Origin: Cristatella mucedo
Taxonomy: Eukaryota; Bryozoa; Phylactolaemata; Cristatellidae
Assembly (NCBI GenBank): GCA_009760855.2
Contig: WPIO01000027.1
Span: 3,712,501-3,776,500, forward strand
Direction: 5' to 3'
DNA length: 64,000 nt
This document shows, piece by piece, positions 43,910 to 55,956 of the stretch (within the stretch, counting starts at the first letter, position 1; each line of letters begins with the position of its first letter). Under the pieces are notes generated by a model. That model searched no databases and was not told where the DNA came from. It worked only from the letters and a program-made list of their open reading frames with translations. Position numbers and translations under genes: made by a program.

Positions 43910-44660
43910 CATCGAGCACTGGGTCGTGCCGCAAGAGGTTATTACGAAGCTGCGCGAGTTTGCCAAGCTTGAGGAAGACCTGGCTTGGGCGGCCTAGCAT
44001 GCACAGAGCTGGGTCAGCCGCTGCCTGGCCACCGACAGATTCGCCACCCACAGTCACTTCCAGATCATTGGTCTGAGCCTGTCGTTCCGGGCCAGGCAAT
44101 GCGTGCACGGACTTGCTGCCAGTGGCTGGTGCTAGAAGTCGGGCATACACCGGGATGGTTAGCAGCTGCCACCCTATGCCCACGGAGGCAGAGACTATTT
44201 CTTACGTGCTGAGCCACTGCCGGCCGATGCTGCATGCAATCACGGCCTGACACAACCTGGTTCTGGGCCGCCTAATCCGAGTTTTTTCGGCCATCGCGTC
44301 CTCCAGCTTGCCGGTGGTCTGTCTCTCAAGCCGGACCTGGTCATCGACAAGGCACCGATATGGTAATCGTTGATGTGACGGTGCCGTTTGACGACAGCAT
44401 GGATACTCTGACGGTGACGGCCCAGAACAAGACCAATAATTATGCATCAATAGCCTGTTCTTTCCTGACTGCTGGCTACTGGTCGGCAGTGGTGAGGCCC
44501 TTAATGGTCGGCGCTTTCGGAGCTGGTGGCCAAACGATGAAGCTTGCCTGGCGTACCTTGGCACTCCACGTGTGGAGAGACAGGCATTGAGGCGGCTCGG
44601 CGTCTCCAACGCCATTGCCGGCTCGGAAGCCGTGTAGTCCCTGTTCCTGAACCGAGAGGC
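43910..44660 (+). mobile_element. R2/NeSL-type LINE fragment with restriction-like endonuclease
   Basis: Plus-strand frames in series: EVITKLREFAKLEEDLAWAA, ATDRFATHSHFQIIGLSLSF, then the zinc-binding segment ETISYVLSHC with LHAITA-stop-HNLVLGRLIR. Next come KPDLVIDK and IVDVTVPFDD, then KTNNYASIACSFLTAGYW and PLMVGAFGA. This is the CCHC plus PD-(D/E)-x-K endonuclease C-terminus of R2/NeSL-clade LINEs. Frame changes and stops show decay. Nearby there is no rDNA or other obvious target gene. Confidence 0.75.
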
Positions 44661-45590
44661 CCGGGTAACTGGCTGGCGGTGGCTGAGAAGGAAGAGGAGG
44701 CAGCAACCGATGCCGCATTCTCGGCCGCTGCCGAACATGCGGCTGACAGTTCCACTTGGCAGTTTTCGACCTGCTTTCAATTCACGAAGGAAAAATATAG
44801 ATCAGGCAGAACTCGACCTTAAGACTTTCGGTAAACCGCAGATTACATTGACTTGGACAAAGCGTTCAACGTCTTAAAATTGTAACGGCCCTGCCAATGC
44901 AGATAACTAAAGCAAAGCCTTGAATGCGATGGCGTACGGAGAAGTCTTCTAAGTAGGTTTACTGTGGTCAACGATGAACCAGTAGAGGAAGATTCAGCAT
45001 CTTACAACCAAAACACAGCAGAAATGATCCTCTCAGAAGAAACAAAGGTCCTTCGACGAAGCAATCGACAAGTAGGGACATTTCCCAATCAAGGCTACAT
45101 GCTGCAATTCAAGAATTGACTCACTCGATGAACTAAGACGTGCACTACGGTCGGAAGACAATCAAACGCAACCGCTATTAGGAAATGCAAACGCTAGAGA
45201 TAATAACCCGTTATTGTTACGGACGATGAGCAATGGGCAGGGAGGTCAATTAATGGCAGCGGCAGCAGGAGAAACAGCTGGTACCATACTTGGATTGACT
45301 CAGTTGATAGACAACACCACACAGATATGGAACTGTTAAGGACAACATCGAAAAAAGAAAGCATACACCGAAGTTATGAAAAATAAGAAACAAATCAAGA
45401 TGATCAAGATCACCATGATCTCAGGTAATCACAAAATCATTTCTTTACTGAATTATTGACCCCTTCTCGACTGCTCATGGGCCTTAAGGAACGTGTTCGT
45501 CTACTCATTGTTCGAGGTATCAACACTTACAAATGTAGCCCGAGATCAATGATCACTACGACCGGCGAGTCATGGCCGTAAAAACTTTTT
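44661..45590. other. No gene recognised
   Basis: Possible 3' UTR of the R2-like LINE followed by A-rich sequence with no ORF of note. Confidence 0.4.
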
Positions 45591-45816
45591 ATGTGTGGTT
45601 TTATTAATTTGATGAAACTGCCTCTGATCGCTGTACGAGTGGGCTGTGACACTCGATGTGGTAAGCAGCCGGGACGTGCTATTAGTGGTTGTTTTGACAA
45701 AGGAGTCGGGGGACTCCGGTAGGCGAGAGGGGCGAGGAGAGTCGTGCTTCGCCCTGCTCCGTGTGGAGGTGGAACAAACTGGTGGTGCTGCACGTCGGGG
45801 TTTTGTGCAGTGCGCG

Positions 45817-46575
45817 ATGGCAATCAAACAACAAGCTATTTCGGCAGTAATGGAGAACGTCAAGTTCAATTACATCGTCACTCAATTCAACGGCAGCGAA
45901 GACTTTGCGGGATGGGTTGAAAAGTTTGATCTGGTGGCAGAGATTCAAAGTATTGTCACTGCCGATCGCCACAAGTTCCTGCCCCTTTCTCTAACCGGCA
46001 GAGCATTCACCGTGTATTAAAGCATCGATGGACAGACGAAGAAGGACTATACCATCGTAAAAGAGGCTCTTCTGGCTGCATTTTCGGCGGATACATTTAA
46101 AGCTTATGAGGAGCTCACGACACGGTGGCTCCAAGCTGGGGAACAAGTGGACGTATACGCATCGATTTTGGCCCGGCTGGCCGGATTGGTGAGTGCGGCT
46201 GCAAAGGATGACTTGTTAAAAAGCGCTTTCGTCCCTGGCCTTCCAGAAGACATCCGAAAGCAGCTACGTGCGGCGTGTCCGCTCGACAAGGTGGCGATTT
46301 CTGAGGTTGTTGAGAAGGCTCGAGAGCTTATGAGTTGCCAGGAGCCGAGCTACGCGGCAGCTGCTGAGGCACTAGGAGCTAGAGGCTCTCGCCCGACTCC
46401 ACGGAAGCGTTTTTGTTTCTTCTGCAAAATGGAAGGGCACATCAGTCGCGACTGCCGTTCGTCGCAAAGGCAGCGAAGGCTGTGTTTTGTATGCGGCGAC
46501 GACTCGCACCTATATGTCCGGAGCGTCGCACCGATGTGCAGCCAAAAAACGAGTAAGGTGAAGCGCATTTTATAG
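45817..46575 (+). pseudogene. gypsy-1 gag remnant
   Basis: The frame opens with MAIKQQAIS at about 45817, continues with FNYIVTQFNGSEDFAGWVEK, hits TAA at 46018 and continues in the same frame with LLKSAFVPGLPEDIRKQL. A CCHC knuckle CFFCKMEGHISRDC follows. A second knuckle-like CFVCGDDSH has lost its last Cys. The single in-frame stop breaks an otherwise open 250-codon gag. Confidence 0.8.
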
Positions 46576-46594
46576 CGCCTTCGCATTCCCCTGC

Positions 46595-47038
46595 TTGTCA
46601 ACTCGACTGCCAACAATAAATGTTCTTAACGGTGGTCGTATTATGAAGGCGCTCCTTGATACTGGCTGTTCTCGGTCGATTGTGACTAAATCTTTGGTAC
46701 TGCATGCCACCTCGGCGAAGTCTTATCCGGTTAACAAGCCAGTAATTACGTTCAATGGAGCAGTCGCTCGTTGCCGGTCGGCGTGCCGAATGACATGCTC
46801 TGTGCAGGGCATCACAATAGAGCTAGACTGCCTCGTATCCGAGATCGTACCGGGGTATGATATGCTCCTTGGCATGGATGCTGTTCGACAGCTGGGAGGC
46901 GTGGTGATAGGCCCTGAAGGCGGTGTAGTAACCTTCAATGGGCGGGGCAATGCTATCGGGGCACTGTCGAGCGATGTCAGTGTTTCCGACAGAGACTTTT
47001 CGGCGGTGTACCGTGACGGAAAATGGGTCGTAAAGTGA
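46595..47038 (+). pseudogene. gypsy-1 aspartic protease domain
   Basis: 147-codon open frame with the retropepsin active site ALLDTGCSRSIVTKS and the flap/second-strand motif GYDMLLGMDAV. It is in a different frame from gag, so a frameshift (natural or decay) separates them. Confidence 0.85.
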
Positions 47039-47068
47039 CATTGGGCAGACAGCGTTACTTCTCCTACT

Positions 47069-48338
47069 TTGGTAAACCGCGTCGAGGCTTACCGCGTTCC
47101 CACCGACTTGCAGGCCGACTACGATAAGAAGATCCAAGAGTGGATCCAACTCGGCTGGCTGAAGCCCTACGAAAGGGAGTGTGAAGGCCTCGTGCCGCGA
47201 ATAGCAGTGTTCCAGAGTAATAAAGACAAAGTGCGGCCCGTTTTGGAGTACCTCGAGCTGAACCAATACATTTCCAGTCACACTGCCAACGTCGAGAAAC
47301 TTCGGGCATGGCGCCGCATGGGAAGTAATGTCAGCATTATCAACCTTAGCCAGCGTATTTAAAGCTTCATGTCACCCCTACATTGTGAAAATACCAAGTT
47401 ATCGCCTACCATGGGAGACGGTACTGCCTTAGGCGGCTAGGCTTCGGATTAAACGTAGCGCCTAAGATAATGACCACGGTGTTAAATAAGGTGCTTTCTA
47501 TGGACCCACGGGAGTGAGAAGGCACTGACTCATACGGGGACGATATAATCTCCAACAATGACAGTCACGAATGTGTTATCTCTCCTATGCTTGTTCCGAA
47601 GAAGTTGGTCGGATGTCGCTAGGTCTTCGCATTAATGACCGTGAAAGGGAGCCTACGCAGAGCACAGGTAACGATGTTTAACCGCTACCTCAGTGCGAGA
47701 CCCGGAGGCAGCTTGTCTCGTTTTCTCGTGGACAGTTAACAGACCATTTTTCCGTTGCCGGATAGCTTTGAACGGCCAGCAGCTACGAAAAGAGAGCCAT
47801 AAAAGACCTGTCGCGGGATGCCGGGATTACGGAGGACGTCCTTCGGACGGCAACGGAGATCAACCGACACGTGATAAAAGAGGATCCAGTATCCGGAGTG
47901 GGCCATCTGGCGTCACCCATCGGACAAATATGGTGCGATGCAAGCAGCTTAGCGATAGGCGCCTGCTTGCGAATTGGAGGGCAGACTGCCGAGGATGCTT
48001 CGGGGCTTAGAAAGCCAGATGACGTATCACATATTAATCTGGCCGAGCTCGAGGCTGTCGTAAAGGGTCTAAACATAGCCCTGGCTTGGGGCCTTCACGA
48101 GATCGAGTTGTTAACTGACTCAGCCACTGTGCATTCACGGCTTCGACCGCTTGTCGAAGGCGATAAGCCTATCCCTATGCGAGGTATGGGCGAGGCACTA
48201 GCCCGATGGCGGACCGCAATAATACGCGACGTAATTAAGGAGTATGACTTTCGGGTGAGAATAAAGCTGGTGAGTTCGGCCCACAACAAAGCAGACCACT
48301 TAAAGTTCTCGCAGCTGTTACTCCAGCACAAGAAGTAG
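47069..48338 (+). pseudogene. gypsy-1 reverse transcriptase and RNase H remnants
   Basis: 47069-47362 encodes the RT fingers (WIQLGWLKPYE, KDKVRPVLEYLELNQYI). The palm is full of stops to about 47700. 47871-48338 encodes RNase H with the three acidic signatures IWCDASSLAIGA, NLAELEAVVKG and LLTDSATVHSRL, then VRIKLVSSAHNKADHL. Confidence 0.8.
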
Positions 48339-48940
48339 ACCTGCGAGCATTCCACGAAATGTATCACATAGGGGTTGACCCTACGTTGTACCTGGCCAGA
48401 CTCTACTTTCCTGGCATTTTGGTAACGCAGGAGATGGCTGAACGCGTTGTTAAACCACGAATTCTTTGCCGGTTTGTGGATCGATCTATCGCCAGTGTCT
48501 TGGAGCCATGGACGTCTGGACGTACATGCTAACTGATGCCGCCTGGCCATTGATGTTACTTTCTTCAACGGCGTCAAGTATCTGACACTTGTCGATAGCG
48601 GCCCCAGCAGGTTTGCTATATGACAGCTTATCCCAGACGAGAGCAAGACCTCGTTGGTCCGACACTTGGAAAAAATATTCAGAAAAATGGGTCCGCCGTG
48701 GCAGCTCTTAATGGACAATTCTGCCAGTTTCCGATCTAATCTATTCGCCAGCTTTGCGAACGTTGGGGGATAAACATAATGTATCGCGGTGCCTACCGCT
48801 CCTCTTGAAACGGTACAGTTGAGCGAAACCACCAAACAATAAAAGGAATGGCAGCTTGGAGTGGGCGGGACATAATGATGATGGTGTACTGGTACAATCT
48901 TTCAGCCACCACCGGATTGGACGCCACCTCATCGCCTTGC
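48339..48940 (+). pseudogene. gypsy-1 integrase remnant
   Basis: Frames give FHEMYHIGVDPTLYLARLYF (zinc-binding HHCC start), then ALNGQFCQF and CERWGINIMYRGAYRSS. NGTVERNHQTIKGMAAW follows (core-domain E in a typical N-G-x-x-E-R context). Stops occur between the segments. Confidence 0.75.
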
Positions 48941-48964
48941 CGTTAGCTTTTCTCGTGCGAATGG

Positions 48965-49750
48965 AAAACGCTGATGAGTAGAGTGTCTCTGCTTGTTTTG
49001 CTAGATCTTTCGGCAGCTTTTGATACCATCGATCAAAGTTCTTCTAGAGCGCCTCTCATCTCGCCTGCGCATCACTGGCACTGCTCTGCAATGGTTCAGG
49101 TCCTATCTCAGTGGGAGATTCCCGAGTATTGACGTGAATGGACAAAGATCGTCCGAGGTATCTCTGAAATATGGGGTACTTCAGGGCTCCGTTCTAGGTC
49201 CGGTTCTTTTCACGGTTTATACTCTCCCTCTTGTTGATGTGATTGCCAAGCACAATCTAGGCTTTCACTTCCATTCGGATGACATTCAGTTGTACCTTTG
49301 CTTTGATCCCTCCCAGCATCCGAGCACCTCGAATTCTCTAAACTCACTTGCTGCATGCATTGATGACATCCGCATATGGATGGCAGCAAATTTTCTAAAA
49401 CTAAATGATGATAAAACTAACTTACAAGCTATGGGCAAACCCAGTGTGATTAACAAATTGGCAAGGCTCAAAATTGGCTTTGCCAGCATATCTCCTGTTG
49501 AATCAGCGCGAAATCTAGGTGTCATATTCCAAAGCGACCTCTCGTTAGACGACCATATCAGCTCCGCAGTCAAATTTGCCTATTTTCAGCTTCATAACAT
49601 TGCTAAAAATCGGGCTTGTTTAGATAAGGATACCACGTCCAAGCTGGTCCATGCATTCGTGACATCCCATCTCGACTTCTGCAACTCACTGCTTACTGGC
49701 CTACCAGCATGTGCGATCAGGCGATTGCAGCTGGTGCAAAACTCGGCGAA
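48965..49750 (+). mobile_element. L2-A reverse transcriptase copy, truncated at both ends
   Basis: RVSLLVLLDLSAAFDTID is followed by a frameshift. The 286-codon frame from 49020 then reads LRITGTALQWFRSYLSGRFP, GVLQGSVLGPVLFTVYTLPL and LGVIFQSDLSLDDHI. The catalytic YADD is altered to HSDD (FHSDDIQLYLC), so it is inactive. It breaks off in the QLVQNSA motif at about 49745, where LTR-related sequence begins; the rest of that frame is not LINE. Confidence 0.9.
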
Positions 49751-49864
49751 AAACCGGTGCGCTATGGAGACTTACTGTTTAGCCTCCTCGTTGCCAAACG
49801 GTGGAGAAGAGCAGCTGCTTGCTGCTCCGGCTACACTATGGATTGACCTCCAGATCAGGCGGGC

Positions 49865-50259
49865 ACGTGGTTTCGTTTAATTGATGCCACTTCCACTGAT
49901 CAATGTATGTACGAGTGGGCTGTGACACTCGGTGTGGTGTATGTTGAGATCGCGATGTGATAACACCCCAGCCTACGACAGTGCCTAAAAGGTGTTGTCT
50001 GCCGGAACTAGGCTGGAGACCCCCCTCCGACCTTGACTAGCCAAAGGGAACGCAGCGTTCCTACTTCGCATTAACCAATCAGCAGCGTTCCTGAACCGCA
50101 CAGACGACACAAGTTGCGGTGAGCTTGAACGTCTTCGACACGGCGGGGGGGGGGGGGGGGGTGGTGGTGTTTCCCCGGGCTCCGTGCATAGTGAAATAAA
50201 GTGGTGGTGTTGCTCTACGGCTGGCGTTCTGTGCTGTTCGCGACGGAAACCAGACTACA
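49865..50259 (+). repeat. LTR-like region with polyadenylation signal and G18 run
   Basis: 49868-49937 repeats the block at 45591-45665. From about 49956 (TGTGATAACACC) it contains GCCTACGACAGTGCC, GTTGTCTGCCGGAACTAGGC and CCGACCTTGACTAGCC. An 18-G run (about 50144-50161) and GAAATAAAG follow, and it ends ...GACTACA before GGTGCT. Matching words with a similar end occur at 61.06-61.35 kb. Confidence 0.5.
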
Positions 50260-50559
50260 GGTGCTTATCGCTGCAATCTGAAGTAATGGTAAAGACACCA
50301 ATCCGTGTCTTATTGGGTATGGCATATATCTGCATAGAAATGTAGCAAAAAAGATACCCGTCGGCTGGGGTAGCAGAAACAGGGCTTGCACTCACGACAA
50401 TTTGAAGTTTCCAGCAGCAGCCATATAAGTGGAACACTTGAAACAAGAAGTGAAGCTGATAGACTCCTACATTGTATATGTATTGTATTTGGAACTTTTT
50501 GGCTACGTTGCTATTTTGGTACAGCATCTTAAGGAAGATTGACATCGCTTAGAAAAGAC

Positions 50560-51440
50560 TGCAGTATCCAAAGATGAACTTTAAAGACGAATCTTGTGAG
50601 CTCCACTCTGTTGACACGGAGTTGCCAAGACTTCCAAGAAGACATGTTGAAAGAATCATGACTAGATGCCAAAAGGAGATGTAAATTGTGAGGATTTACA
50701 GTTGAACAACGAATCCGGCAAAAGACTCGGATGCCTGAAGAACTCTCTCAATATGCCGGTCCCACGGCAGAGGCGATTTCAAGAATAATAAACAGCATAA
50801 TAATAACAATAATAATAATGCACATGATAAAGCGCCCTCTGAGAACTCAATCTCTTTCTAGGCACTTTACATTTGCTGCAAAGGGAAACGCGATTGAATG
50901 GTAATATCATGCTTGATAAACAACATGAATAGCATGGTTAGGGGTGACATGCACAGGGTCAGCATGCAAATGTGGTTAGTGGCCGCATGCAAAGTGTCAG
51001 CACTCATAAGCAAACGAAGGACTCTTCGACAAGAAATTACAACTCGGTTTTCCCGACTCATAGATCTTACATGTCAAATTTGGCTTCTTGGTTGAATTTT
51101 AGCAGCTTTATATGACACCTAACCATACAAAACTTCAGCAATGTCGAGATCTTAAAGAATTCTATTGTTCAGACGTTCATGGAACAGAGCTGTACAATGA
51201 AATATACGATGTAAACTGCTTCTTGCCACACGTCACAACGTGGCACCAAAGACCCTGCTGGAACTCACGTCTTCCATTGTCAGGGAGAAGATGTGTTTCC
51301 TAATTTAAGAATTTCTGTTGCAAGTTCTTCTCACCATAGCTGTATCAATTGCCAGCTGTGAACGTTCCTTTAGCAACCTGAAGATAATCCTGTCTTATCT
51401 GAGCATCACTGGAGCTGTTGACATCGACTCTTGATTTGGC
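50560..51440 (+). mobile_element. Second ZMYM1-like hAT fossil
   Basis: 50570-50690 includes a LPRLPRRHVERIMTRCQKEM-like segment in shifted frame. After an L2 tail insertion, 51112-51303 encodes LYNEIYDVNCFLPHVTTWHQ and RLPLSGRRCVS. The next 130 bp, read in shifting frames, carry a hAT dimerisation-type stretch (SIASCERSF, SNLKI, SLELL). It is related to but distinct from the element at 31.6-35.4 kb; terminal repeats are not seen. Confidence 0.6.
50785..51015 (-). repeat. L2-A 3' UTR and tail inserted in the hAT fossil
   Basis: (AAT)n, GCGCCCTCTGAGAACTCAAT, CTTTCTAGGCACTTTACATT, TTAGGGGTGACATGCACAGG and GTTAGTGGC: the reverse complement of the L2-A 3' UTR. Confidence 0.85.
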
Positions 51441-51448
51441 ATTCTTAA

Positions 51449-52425
<977 letters not shown>

Positions 52426-52606
52426 AAATAAATAAATAATCTTAGCTGATTTAACAGCCTCTTCTTGTATAGCGACAGAAGAGCCTTTACGGCTATCACC
52501 ACTGCTTGCAGTGGCGATAAAGGATCGCCCACCGTTGGAATCGAACCCACGACCTCGGGACCGAGGTCGTGAAAGCAACCGCCTTACCTAGTGTGCCATC
52601 ACGGCT
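52426..52606 (-). repeat. Full-length SINE-A copy
   Basis: (AATA)n, ATCTTAGCTGATTTAACAGC, GTATAGCGACAGAAGAGCCT, GCAGTGGCGATAAAGGATCG, ATCGAACCCACGACCTCGGG and GTGTGCCATCACGGCTC. Confidence 0.9.
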
Positions 52607-52609
52607 CAA

Positions 52610-53330
52610 CACACTTAGCAGGAGCTGCAGTGTCAACGTTCAATAGGAAGCAAGGAATTGCCGCAATCTCGATATATTCGAACACCACAAGAAAAACTGT
52701 TGCACTGGAAAGACGAACTTGAATGGCAGTAGAGGAAAAAGATGAGCACCTTAATTTAAAAGCCAATCAGCTCCTTTCAGTCAAATGATTCATTTCAGCA
52801 TGCTTGCAAACTTGATTAAGTTTATTGTCCTCCAACAGCTCATTTGACTAAAGAAAATACTAGTAGACCACGACCCTCATACGACCACTGCAAAAGGTCA
52901 TTACAGAACCAAGGTCAACAAGCATCATCACTGTTTCTCAGCCGACCCAAAATGGTCTCCAACCTAGCATATACTAACATACAACCTAGCATATAGCATA
53001 TCTCAGGCAACTATGGAATAGGTGCACCTACAGTTTCAATGGCACCTGGACTAAAAGGAATCATTCCATGTGACATTAAAGATTTCTTGAGAGCTCACAT
53101 TGCAGCCTCGAACTAGTACAAGCTGCAACACGGTCTCGGACTTAATATAGGTGTTGGGTCCACCCGACATGCACAGTCAGAGCCCACTTCCGGCAGAGAA
53201 CGGGACACCCACTTTTGGGCAGGCTCAGAGCTTCCCCTCTGGCGCAACAGCTGCTCAGCCCCGGTTACTTGCTCTGATATAAACGGCATCTGTCTGAGCC
53301 GTCTTTTGCAGTGCCTGCTCGCCCAAAATT
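52610..53330. other. No gene recognised
   Basis: Possible 5' flank or LTR of the second gypsy element, but no LTR boundaries are visible. Confidence 0.35.
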
Positions 53331-53389
53331 CCACAGTGGCGGCGAGGGTGAGACTTTTTGCTGACCCATTGCAATCCAAGAGGGCTTTA

Positions 53390-53905
53390 GCTCACTTGAT
53401 GAGGTAAGACAAACACTCGGCGACTGCCTAGACGTGTTCGAACAGTACATGCTACCCCACGAGAATCCTGCAAGTCGCCATAAAGTCGTATTTCTGAGTT
53501 AAATCAAAACTAAGGCATAGGCGATGCTGCCTAGCCTTACTGTCGGACAAGAACCTGTTGGAACTCATGCAGGCGCATTCGGACCATCTTATGCCATCTT
53601 AATACGCTTGTAATTACTGAAACCTGCAGCAGTTTCACTGTCATCATCTAGGACCAGGCGAAACATCGAGCGAGTTCTTTAGCCACCTTGCTACATTTGG
53701 CTCAGCCCTAAGTATTCGACCAATTTTCTTGCCGAAAGCTCTGCGAAATCAGCTGGTATGTGGCTTTTCTTACACTGCCAGCCGGGAAAAGCTGTTAGCC
53801 GTGAAAAACCTGATATTGGAGATAGCAATCGAAATTTCAACAACAGCAGAACAGGTGCAAAACGGGGCAGCAGCGAGCGATAGAAGGGTTCCCAGCATTT
53901 AGCTG
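53390..53905 (+). pseudogene. gypsy-2 gag remnant
   Basis: Frames: LGDCLDVFEQYMLPHENPAS, RHKVVFLS, AYAMLPSLTVGQEPVGTHAG, FDQF with AESSAKSAG/LCEIS and SREKLLAVKNLILEIAIEIS (mixed frames). This is the gag core pattern of K02A2.6-like gypsy elements, broken by several stops. Confidence 0.6.
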
Positions 53906-53984
53906 CCAAAGCTCAACTCAGCACGAAAGGTACATGTGCCCTTATTAACGCAGCATATGCCACAGCTGTGGGTTACAAGGTCAT

Positions 53985-54070
53985 CTCTTTGCAGCAAATG
54001 TAAAGTGGATAGAAAGATATTGAGTTCTCTGACGGCGCTTTCTCAGGCGCATTATTATTATTATTATCTC
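53985..54070 (+). repeat. L2-A 3' tail inserted in gypsy-2
   Basis: TTTGCAGCAAATGTAAAGTG, GATAGAAAGATATTGAGTTC, TCTGACGGCGCTTTCTCAGG and (ATT)n. Confidence 0.85.
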
Positions 54071-54279
54071 CAATAAGTCTGTTGAAGTAAAGAACGGTAT
54101 CAAATGCACGAGTGGCAGGAAAGGCAACAGTCAGAGCAAGAAATTCACTCAGCAACTCCGAGTAAGTCAGACAAGTAACAGACCACGTCGTTTTCATTCA
54201 TTCTGTGACTCACAAACCGTACATGATACGAGTCAGTGTTGAAGAAAACGTGTTCACATGGAATTCGACTTCAGGATAG

Positions 54280-54552
54280 AGCATTTCTATGCTCTACTCG
54301 CAGAAGTATACGCGAGACTGTCAATTCCTTATCCTCGAGCCTACAAATATCAGGCTACGACCACGTGGCACTACTGCAGAGATGTCTCCTGCTGGCAAAA
54401 CTCATCCGAAGTCTAGAAACCAAAGGAAAAAGGTCAAAGCTCGAGTTGTCGTCCTTGCCGAAAACCAATATACTGCTGTTCGTGTGAGAATGGATGGTGA
54501 TTTCGATCATGATAGTTTCAGCAGGATGGTTTCTACGAATTTATTGACTTAA
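54280..54552 (+). pseudogene. gypsy-2 protease-region remnant
   Basis: The frame 54289-54552 has YTRDCQFLILEPTNIRLRPR followed by SPAGKTH. It resembles the segment after the active site in K02A2.6-like proteases (L-EPT-I-LR-YTG). The catalytic D-T/S-G is not visible. Confidence 0.45.
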
Positions 54553-54704
54553 CTATTCGACTTAGACACTATTCTACAACAGCGTGGCGATGTCTTCCAT
54601 CAGATGGTGGGTACGTTCAGCATCGTCAAAGCAGAGTTGCATGCTCGAGAAATGCTGTACCTGTGCATGGTAGGTTTCAAACTTAGCCATCTGCGATACA
54701 CGAG

Positions 54705-55510
54705 ATGGTAAAGGTGGAGCAAAACCAGTTGCTCTTTGAGGGGGTCGTTTCGCAGGTCGAGCAGAACAAAAGGGCAACTCCAGCATTGCCAATAATTAAG
54801 GCTGACGGCTCGATCCGCCTCTTCGGGAACTACAAAGTGATGCTGAACTTTAAGCTAAAAGTTGACTCATATCCAACGCCGTCGATAGACGAGTTACAGG
54901 AGAAATTAAATGGCAGGAACTATTTTTAAAGCTTAAAGACTTATCTCATGCATTTATGCAGATCGAGCTTGAGGACTAGTACAAAGCTTTTGTTGTCATC
55001 ACAAGAGTCCGTTAGTTACAACCGCCTAGCGTTTGGTGTTGCCTCTGCTCCCGCTATTCATCACTTGCCGTCTGGGCTGCCTATTGTCTATTGTGCTACC
55101 AAGACGACATTTTTGTTACAGGAAAGGACCGGACTTCCCACATGCATGATCTTGCCTCGGTGTTGGCAAGACTGCAAGGCGCTGGCCTTCGAGTAAGCAG
55201 AGAACTTCGCCTTTTCGAAACTGTCTATAGAACACCTTAGACGTCAATTAGACAAGAACGGCATACATCCCACGGAAGACAAAGTGGCACCCATAACAAC
55301 GCCCCTGCCTACGGACGTCAGTGGTCTCCAGCCATTTACAGGAATGGTACAATACCATCATAAGTTCTTGCCCAATCTGGCACAAATATTACATCCTTTG
55401 TATGAATTGCTTCAAAAAAAGCTGGTGGCTATGGACTGTTAATGCTTTCAAAACAGTTAAGGAAATGATTTGCTCTGAAAGCGCCATGGCAGCGTACATA
55501 TGGACTGGGT
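54705..55510 (+). pseudogene. gypsy-2 reverse transcriptase remnant
   Basis: 54705-54929 encodes KRATPALPIIKADGSIRLFG, NYKV, KLKVDSYPTPSIDELQEKLN: the RT start of gypsy elements. Beyond it: LSHAFMQIELED, RLAFGVASAPAI, CYQDDIFVTGK (a Y-x-DD catalytic box, here YQDD) and FTGMVQYHHKFLPNL-like sequence at about 55335-55380, all with stops between. Confidence 0.8.
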
Positions 55511-55587
55511 AGAGTTTTGTCTCATCGATTAGCCAACGGACAGGAGCAGCGTGTTGTCTGCATATACCTATAGCATCGAGTAATAAA

Positions 55588-55768
55588 ATAAATAAATAAA
55601 TCCTAGCTGATTAAACAGCCTCTTTTTGTATAGCGACAGAAGAGTCTTTACGGCTATCACCCCCCTTGCAGTGGCGATAAAGAATCGCCCACCGCAGGAA
55701 TCGAACCCACGACCTCGGGACCGAGGTCGTGAAAGCAACCGCCTTACCTAGTGTGCCATCACGGCTCG
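55588..55768 (-). repeat. Full-length SINE-A inserted in gypsy-2
   Basis: (AAAT)n, ATCCTAGCTGATTAAACAGC, GTATAGCGACAGAAGAGTCT, GCAGTGGCGATAAAGAATCG, CGCAGGAATCGAACCCACGA, GTGTGCCATCACGGCTCG. It is very similar to 42597-42783, indicating recent activity of the family. Confidence 0.9.
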
Positions 55769-55956
55769 CCATAGGCAGTCACAAGATCATGCTGATGCCG
55801 ATGCTATGTCATGACTACCACTGCCACATATGGAAGATCCCTGTCGAGAGACCACTTTGTTCCACGTTGACCATTTTGCTATGCTTCCTGTAACTATGAA
55901 AATGGTTCCGGCAGGGCTCAGAAGCGACCCAACATCACTACAACTGAACATAGGAG

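Larger units (their letters stand above)
45591..48940 (+). mobile_element. Ty3/gypsy-type retrotransposon, decayed (gypsy-1)
   Basis: Gag, protease, RT, RNase H and integrase parts follow in pol order on the plus strand, each in a different or interrupted frame. At 45591-45665 a block (TTTGATG then TACGAGTGGGCTGTGACACT) also appears at about 49868-49937, linking this element to the LTR-like region after it. An L2-A copy (48.97-49.75 kb) is inserted at its right side. Confidence 0.8.

Noticed and set aside
43689-44780. Minus-strand ORFs of 164 and 192 codons
   Set aside because: They are antisense to the R2-like endonuclease region, whose plus-strand frames carry recognisable motifs.
48095-48835. 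246-codon minus-strand ORF, one of the longest in the window
   Set aside because: It is antisense to the gypsy-1 RNase H and integrase; its translation lacks domain motifs while the plus strand shows them.
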